The notes beneath the pieces were generated by a model, which was not told the DNA's origin, searched no databases, and worked only from the letters and a program-made list of their open reading frames with translations. The position numbers were made by a program, and so were the translations under genes. Below are positions 8,066-11,589 of a stretch of DNA of 11,589 nt, in pieces (positions within the stretch are counted from its first letter, which is position 1; every line of letters starts with the position of its first letter). The stretch is from Gracilaria caudata (taxonomy: Eukaryota; Rhodophyta; Florideophyceae; Gracilariales; Gracilariaceae): the NCBI GenBank assembly GCA_030374735.1, contig JASCIV010000826.1, positions 1 through 11,589 of the forward strand. The letters run 5' to 3'.

Positions 8066-8182
8066 GGTTCAAGCGTAGGGTTTGCTCGAATCGTCTGTTG
8101 TGTGTGAAGTACCAAGTTTTGAGAGATCAGCTATTGAAGAAAGTAATGACCACATGACGCCGGGTTGTGGGATGATGGGATG

Positions 8183-8190
8183 CTTTTATA
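8183..8190 (-). promoter_or_regulatory. TATA box of the secreted-protein gene
   Basis: The minus strand reads gcaTATAAAAGc about 118 bp upstream of the ATG at 8065. A transcription start about 30 bp downstream would give a 5' leader of roughly 85-90 nt. This is a near-consensus TATA box in the correct orientation and position. Confidence 0.6.
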
Positions 8191-8310
8191 TGCGATAGGT
8201 GATCATTTGGATTTCAATCGATTGTAATCGAAAACCGAGTCTACAGGGTTTGAGTACTGAACGCCACTTTGGACATGAACTGCTCTGCGCGGTAATCAGA
8301 CGGACCGGAA

Positions 8311-8323
8311 AAGACGCTACTGG
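8311..8323. repeat. Left target-site duplication of the outer LINE (candidate)
   Basis: aagacgctactgg here matches aggacgctactgg at 10481-10493 in 12 of 13 positions. The right copy directly follows an AAG-rich tail. The length equals that of the two perfect duplications inside the stack. Confidence 0.55.
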
Positions 8324-8871
8324 AGACCATCTGTGATCGATTAGAGTCACATCTTAAGCTTGGACGGAGACACGGTGCAGTGTTACAGGTTATTGTCATA
8401 CCGCTGATTCACCGTGGCGGAAGTTAATTCGTGCATTCGTGTGGATTGCTCTCCGAACCGCATCTACACGTAGACAGATTGTGCGAAGACCGGTAGGATT
8501 GGCAGTGTTATATTCTTCTGTATTCTGCTGTTTAGTGGCGTGACAGATTGGCGTTTGGAAAGAAAACGGCGCGACCTGTTCGTGATAGTTACTCCAATTA
8601 CTCGGGAGCTACCTTCGTATTCATTGGATGGGGAGCAGAGAACGGTGTGAGAGACGCGTCAATGTTATAATGTAATGGTTGAGGCCATGAGGCCAACTCA
8701 ACAACTAGAACAAGAGCACTCCAGAGTTTTTCTATTGTACTTTTCTTCGAGAGCATATTCTTTCGACAGAAAATCGAAGTCGTAGCCTTGAAGTTCTCCT
8801 TTTACAGTTTGACTGATTCGGGCTTAGGCATGGCGTCTCTTGTTAAGGGGAGGGGCACTGGCGAAGCAAAT

Positions 8872-8884
8872 GAGACGCCTAGCT
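8872..8884. repeat. Left target-site duplication of inner LINE 1
   Basis: gagacgcctagct is repeated exactly at 9222-9234. The flanking bases differ on both sides, so the match is exactly 13 bp. Confidence 0.9.
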
Positions 8885-9165
8885 CGCGGGCTGCGGAAGT
8901 TACTTTAGCGCAATTCTACACTGGGCACACGCCTAAGCTGCACCCGGTAGCGAGCTACCTAGAGAACAAGATGCTGCGTTGCGATTGTGCGCTACGAGTC
9001 AAAAAAGACTGCGAGCACGTTGTGTTCCGTTGTCCTTTGACAACTGCGAGCCGACGCGAAATCTTTCGCGGTCGTCGAGAGTACCGCCAAAAGTCACTTA
9101 GAGATTTGATATTGGATGCGCCACGTCGATTTCTGGCCTTTTTAAGGAGAGAGAAGTACCTTTAG
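8885..9165 (+). pseudogene. C-terminal end of a LINE reverse-transcriptase polyprotein
   Basis: The frame continues from host DNA into the insertion and ends at TAG 9163-9165. The first residues, RAAEVTLAQFYTGH, match the helix that follows the RNase H domain in many LINE polyproteins (the usual form is ...LxxLRTGH). A zinc-knuckle-like CCHC motif follows: CDC, seven residues, then CEH, four residues and C (about 8978-9034). This is the standard C-terminal Cys/His motif of Tad1-, R1- or Jockey-like elements. It then runs through SLRDLILDAP and FLAFLRR. All catalytic domains are missing, so it cannot mobilise itself. No independent start codon is present. Confidence 0.85.
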
Positions 9166-9221
9166 GTGCTGCTTGGTTGTGTTAGGAATTAGAACACAAC
9201 TTCCACAATAAAGAAGAAGAA
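8885..9221 (+). mobile_element. 5'-truncated LINE insertion, 337 bp
   Basis: The insertion is flanked by perfect 13-bp duplications and ends in aataaagaagaagaa, an AAG simple-repeat tail. It consists only of the 3' end of a LINE: the last 93 codons of the polyprotein and a short 3' UTR. These are the marks of target-primed reverse transcription that stopped early. The reading frame is intact, so the insertion is fairly young compared with the DNA around it. Confidence 0.88.
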
Positions 9222-9234
9222 GAGACGCCTAGCT
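9222..9234. repeat. Right target-site duplication of inner LINE 1
   Basis: This is an exact copy of 8872-8884 and directly abuts the AAG tail. Confidence 0.9.
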
Positions 9235-9308
9235 ATTGCTACATTCGGCACACAGTGCGCTTTAGCCGGACGAAAGAGGATTCAAGGAACCTCGGGGATG
9301 AGGTGAAT

Positions 9309-9321
9309 AACCTCTTACTCT
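9309..9321. repeat. Left target-site duplication of inner insertion 2
   Basis: aacctcttactct is repeated exactly at 9738-9750. The bases on either side differ. Confidence 0.88.
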
Positions 9322-9737
9322 TCTCGGAGACTCTATTTTACGCACTGCCCAGAATCGAGGAACGATATGAAGCGAAAGGCTGCTCTTTCATCTGGTCTCG
9401 CCAGTGAAATGAGGACTGAGTGAAGGAGTGCCGTCATAACCTCTTGTACGGCAAAACGTGGGACATGCCGGATCGCCTTGTCGTGGTGTGCTCCTCTGCC
9501 GACGAGCTCAGAGAAGGTGTTAATCGTCGGTAGCGAAATGATCTGGCAAACCGAGTGAACCTTAGAGGTCTAATGCTTTTCTGGGAGGCTTTTCTAGTCA
9601 TTGAGCGTAATACGGTTTTAGGTTTGCAGCCAGTGACCAGACTCTCCTGGAGACGCGTTATAGGTTGATAGGGGTTCCTAGTATACCCCTCGCGTCACGA
9701 GGAATTAGCGTGCGCGCTCATAATCAAGAAGAAGAAG
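9322..9737 (+). mobile_element. AAG-tailed LINE-type insertion, 416 bp
   Basis: Perfect 13-bp duplications flank it and its 3' end reads cataatcaagaagaagaag. Translation of about 9430-9600 shows decayed similarity to the C-terminal end of the LINE polyprotein in inner element 1: VCSSADELREG beside RCPLTTASRRE, and NLRGLMLFWEAFL beside SLRDLILDAPRRFL. There are stops, so the copy is older or comes from a divergent subfamily. The length and 5' truncation fit the same insertion mechanism. If the weak protein similarity is chance, a SINE-like element using the same 3' end would be the alternative. Confidence 0.78.
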
Positions 9738-9750
9738 AACCTCTTACTCT
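9738..9750. repeat. Right target-site duplication of inner insertion 2
   Basis: This is an exact copy of 9309-9321 and directly follows the AAG tail. Confidence 0.88.
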
Positions 9751-9889
9751 GTTTTCAAATCTTCCATTGACGGCAAATGTTTGAGTCGTACTAGATTGCG
9801 GCGCAGCACCCAAGAGTCCGACCCAACCAAAAACCGCCCTCCCAATCGCAGAAAACTACGAGGGGCACATTTCTCGATGCAAACGCTAA

Positions 9890-10340
9890 AGGATTTGTAT
9901 CAGCGAATGAACTATTCTTTATTTTGAACAGTCTTCAATTACTACGAAGGTAGACTGAAGTGAAGCCTCTATATAAGGCGTTCTCTCTGCAGAAAGGCCA
10001 AGAACTTTTTTGGAAACTGTCGAACCAAAACAGGCACAGAGTTCTTTGCCGCACGCGGCAAAGCTCGGAGCAGCTCACGACGTGAGGAGTGGGTGAACCG
10101 GCGCCTGAAAACAACATGATCGGCATCTTGAATGAACTATTCTTCTTTTTTCTTCGGACCTTCAACCTTCAATTACTATGTTGAAATAGACTTCTCTTCA
10201 GAAAGGTTCCCTCCTCAAGAATGCTGACAACCTATGGGGATATTGTCGAATCAAATCTTGGAGGCTTTAATTTCGTCTCGCAGAAACTGGCGGAAGTTCT
10301 TCTCGACGGGAGGCGTTTGTTAGAGGACATCTGAGCACTA
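9890..10340. repeat. Diverged tandem duplication, unit about 225 bp
   Basis: gaatgaactattctt occurs at 9905 and again at 10130. The two copies continue to match in order: cttcaattacta, an agactt/agactg stretch, cagaaagg, then cgaaccaaa/cgaatcaaa, and less well to the end of the unit. The offset stays near 225 bp. The unit lies within the outer LINE remnant and may be a duplicated 3' segment of that element. Copy limits are approximate. Confidence 0.65.
10044..10063. repeat. 8-bp perfect hairpin
   Basis: ctttgccg and cggcaaag pair perfectly around a 4-nt loop (cacg). It lies inside the first unit of the 225-bp duplication. No function can be assigned. Confidence 0.5.
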
Positions 10341-10480
10341 CGTGTTCCGCATGTTTTTCCACATTTGTTTGTACCACTCGCACCTCAGAACTTCTGGTTC
10401 ATATAGGCCGTTACTTTACTTAAAAGCTTTACAGTAGTTTAGGAATAGAAAGCTACCTGTACTGTCCATAAAGAAGAAAA

Positions 10481-10493
10481 AGGACGCTACTGG
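10481..10493. repeat. Right target-site duplication of the outer LINE (candidate)
   Basis: It matches 8311-8323 in 12 of 13 positions and directly follows the tail ataaagaagaaaa. The tail makes the exact left edge uncertain by a few bases. Confidence 0.55.
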
Positions 10494-11089
10494 GGTGGAA
10501 TGTGGAACGTGTCCCGTGAAAATCTGAGCTAAGAGGACTTCAGTTTCTGGCGGTACAGTCGTCTGTTATAAAATCAGGCAATGAGGGCAGCAGGCAACAG
10601 GTAAGCTATTCATTTCATTCGTCTTGACATCAAAACGCTCAAGAATTTGTTTCACAGCACTACACAGTGTGTAGTACACACACAGGACAGTCACGACGGC
10701 TTTAAAGTTTAAACCCAACAGCTGAGCCGTTTATCCGATTTGATAATCTCATCTTTCACGACCCATACCATCCCAGTTATGTTTACGATCTCAGTGAAAT
10801 GCGTACGTCGGATGGTATGAAACAGAAGGAGTAAAGTCTGTACGTCGAATATGCAACATGTTGGTATTCTTGAAGGAGAACACAAACACTGAATTTGAGG
10901 GCGGGAACCATTCAAAGCGGATCGCGCTTGATTTTTTGAATTTAAAAGGACCTCTAATGCAGCTGTATGCAACCATGTCTTCGAGCGCCACACGGTTCAA
11001 ACTGCGGGACACCCTGGAACTGTCGCAGTTGGGAGCAGTATGTGTCGCTGCTAAAGCGCCAGCTACCAGTTCCCTGGTTCCCCTCAGCC
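10494..11089. other. Spacer upstream of the SP/TP-rich gene
   Basis: No supportable gene is seen. A TATA-like tataaaat is at 10567-10574 on the plus strand but about 520 bp from the next ATG, so its link to that gene is weak. A plus-strand frame of about 88 codons (10858-11124) and an overlapping minus-strand frame (10791-11336) show no family motif. One of them could be an unassigned exon. An 8-bp palindrome, actacaca-g-tgtgtagt, lies at 10659-10675. Confidence 0.4.
10659..10675. repeat. Perfect 8-bp palindrome, 1-nt centre
   Basis: actacaca and tgtgtagt are exact reverse complements around a single g. It could be a dyad binding site in the spacer upstream of the gene at 11090. Chance is also possible. 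Confidence 0.45.
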
Positions 11090-11589
11090 ATGATTTCTCC
11101 ACATCAGAAGGGCCTCCTCTTTGACTCATCTCCGGTTCCGTCTCTAAATCATGCCATGGAAGCTTTGCGAGAAGCCGCACTATCTCCTGCACAACCTTCG
11201 ACGAGCGACTCTCTCCTGTGCACTCCCTCCAACATTGCCACCCCCGCGCGTCTTCAGCCGCAGAAGCCTTTCGTATCTCCCAAGCCGAATAGCGTCGATC
11301 TGCATTTTCCGTCTTCCAGCCGTCTGGTCTCCCCACTGACTCAGATCTTTCGAAGCAATTCCACCAATACTAACTCACAATTGCGCGTGAAGGCATCTCA
11401 TCTGAAGCCACCTCTGCCCTCTCCGAGTCGTACACCCAGCTCCAATGGTAAGAGAATAGCGGCAACGCCGTCACCTGCTCCAGTACTGCGATTAAGGAAT
11501 GGGGACGCTACTACTCCCTGCGCCCCATCCCCTTCGACGCAGTCCGACACTTTCGCATCGCCTTCTGTTCAGGACCAGATTCCTTCTTC
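11090..11589 (+). CDS. SP/TP-rich disordered protein, N-terminal part only
   Basis: The frame runs from the ATG at 11090 (context cagccATG, G at -3) without a stop to the window edge: 166 codons plus 2 bases. A second in-frame ATG at 11156 has a stronger context (gccATGG) and cannot be excluded as the start. The sequence is dominated by Ser, Pro and Thr, with at least ten SP or TP dipeptides (for example LSPAQ, CTPSN, ATPAR, VSPKP, SRTPSS and ATPSPAP) among scattered Lys and Arg. This is the look of an intrinsically disordered region that is a substrate for proline-directed kinases (CDK or MAPK type). Any folded domain must lie beyond the window. Function is unknown; cell-cycle, cytoskeletal, kinase and transcription proteins can all carry such tails. 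The frame is open and periodic, but an upstream exon is possible. Confidence 0.6.
   Translation, partial: MISPHQKGLLFDSSPVPSLNHAMEALREAALSPAQPSTSDSLLCTPSNIATPARLQPQKPFVSPKPNSVDLHFPSSSRLVSPLTQIFRSNSTNTNSQLRVKASHLKPPLPSPSRTPSSNGKRIAATPSPAPVLRLRNGDATTPCAPSPSTQSDTFASPSVQDQIPS

Larger units (their letters stand above)
8324..10480 (+). mobile_element. Old, 5'-truncated LINE remnant carrying nested insertions
   Basis: The candidate outer element spans 2157 bp, or about 1378 bp once the two inner insertions and their duplicated targets are removed. Its 3' end, near 10463-10480, reads ...ccataaagaagaaaa, like the AAG tails of the inner elements. Just upstream (about 10330-10460) a frame with one stop reads SEHYVFRM...YRPLLYLKAL. 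This can be laid beside EHVVFRCP...SLRDLILDAP of the better-preserved inner copy. Near 8836-8872 the frame reads LVKGRGTGEANE, resembling the VKGHxGxxGNE end of the RNase H domain of LINE polyproteins. Everything is badly decayed. The 5' boundary rests on the 12/13 target-site match and is less certain than the 3' end. Reverse transcriptase motifs are not visible. Confidence 0.5.

Noticed and set aside
9935..10165. 76-codon minus-strand frame in the LINE stack
   Set aside because: It is antisense to the decayed LINE 3' end and shows no coding features. It is a shadow of simple T-rich sequence.
11503..11512. Third copy of ggacgctact, shared with the outer LINE target site
   Set aside because: It is a 10-bp match inside an SP/TP-rich reading frame, with no AAG tail next to it. 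Treated as chance, it lowers confidence in the outer duplication slightly.
1..11589. CRISPR array, phage or bacterial defence genes
   Set aside because: There are no regular short repeats with spacers and no prokaryotic operon structure. The intron and LINE elements show that the DNA is eukaryotic.

Overview
The window is eukaryotic nuclear DNA. A gene with a clear GT-AG intron and a YBEY protein of the mitochondrial/eukaryotic type is present, there are Kozak-like starts and one good TATA box, and the right-centre carries LINE-type retrotransposon remains with target-site duplications. No bacterial operons, Shine-Dalgarno sites, tRNA, rRNA or CRISPR were seen. The short, mostly intron-poor genes, wide spacers, roughly even base composition and unfamiliar proteins would suit a red macroalga. 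That placement is an inference with low confidence.

Layout. 1-1409: spacer with no gene I can support. 1410-2696 (+): an unrecognised basic protein of about 428 aa. 2697-3777: spacer with two strong inverted repeats and a weak exon-like reading frame on the minus strand. 3778-4467 (+): a 229-aa protein with a disordered N-terminus and a beta-rich conserved-looking body. About 4470-4745 (-): a decayed partial copy of the YBEY gene. 5224-5912 (-): the intact two-exon YBEY gene. 5913-7066: spacer. 7067-8065 (-): a secreted cysteine-rich protein with a TATA box at 8183-8190. 8311-10493: a stack of LINE-type insertions. 11090-11589 (+): the start of an SP/TP-rich protein that runs off the window.

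The best-supported new observations are two. First, a nested retrotransposon stack: three AAG-tailed 3' ends, each flanked by a 13-bp target-site duplication (two perfect, one 12/13), with two younger insertions inside an older element. Second, a broken tandem copy of YBEY just downstream of the real gene, in which the second metal-binding His of the HGxxH motif has become Cys. The genes do not form an obvious pathway, and I see no evidence of a new multi-gene system.
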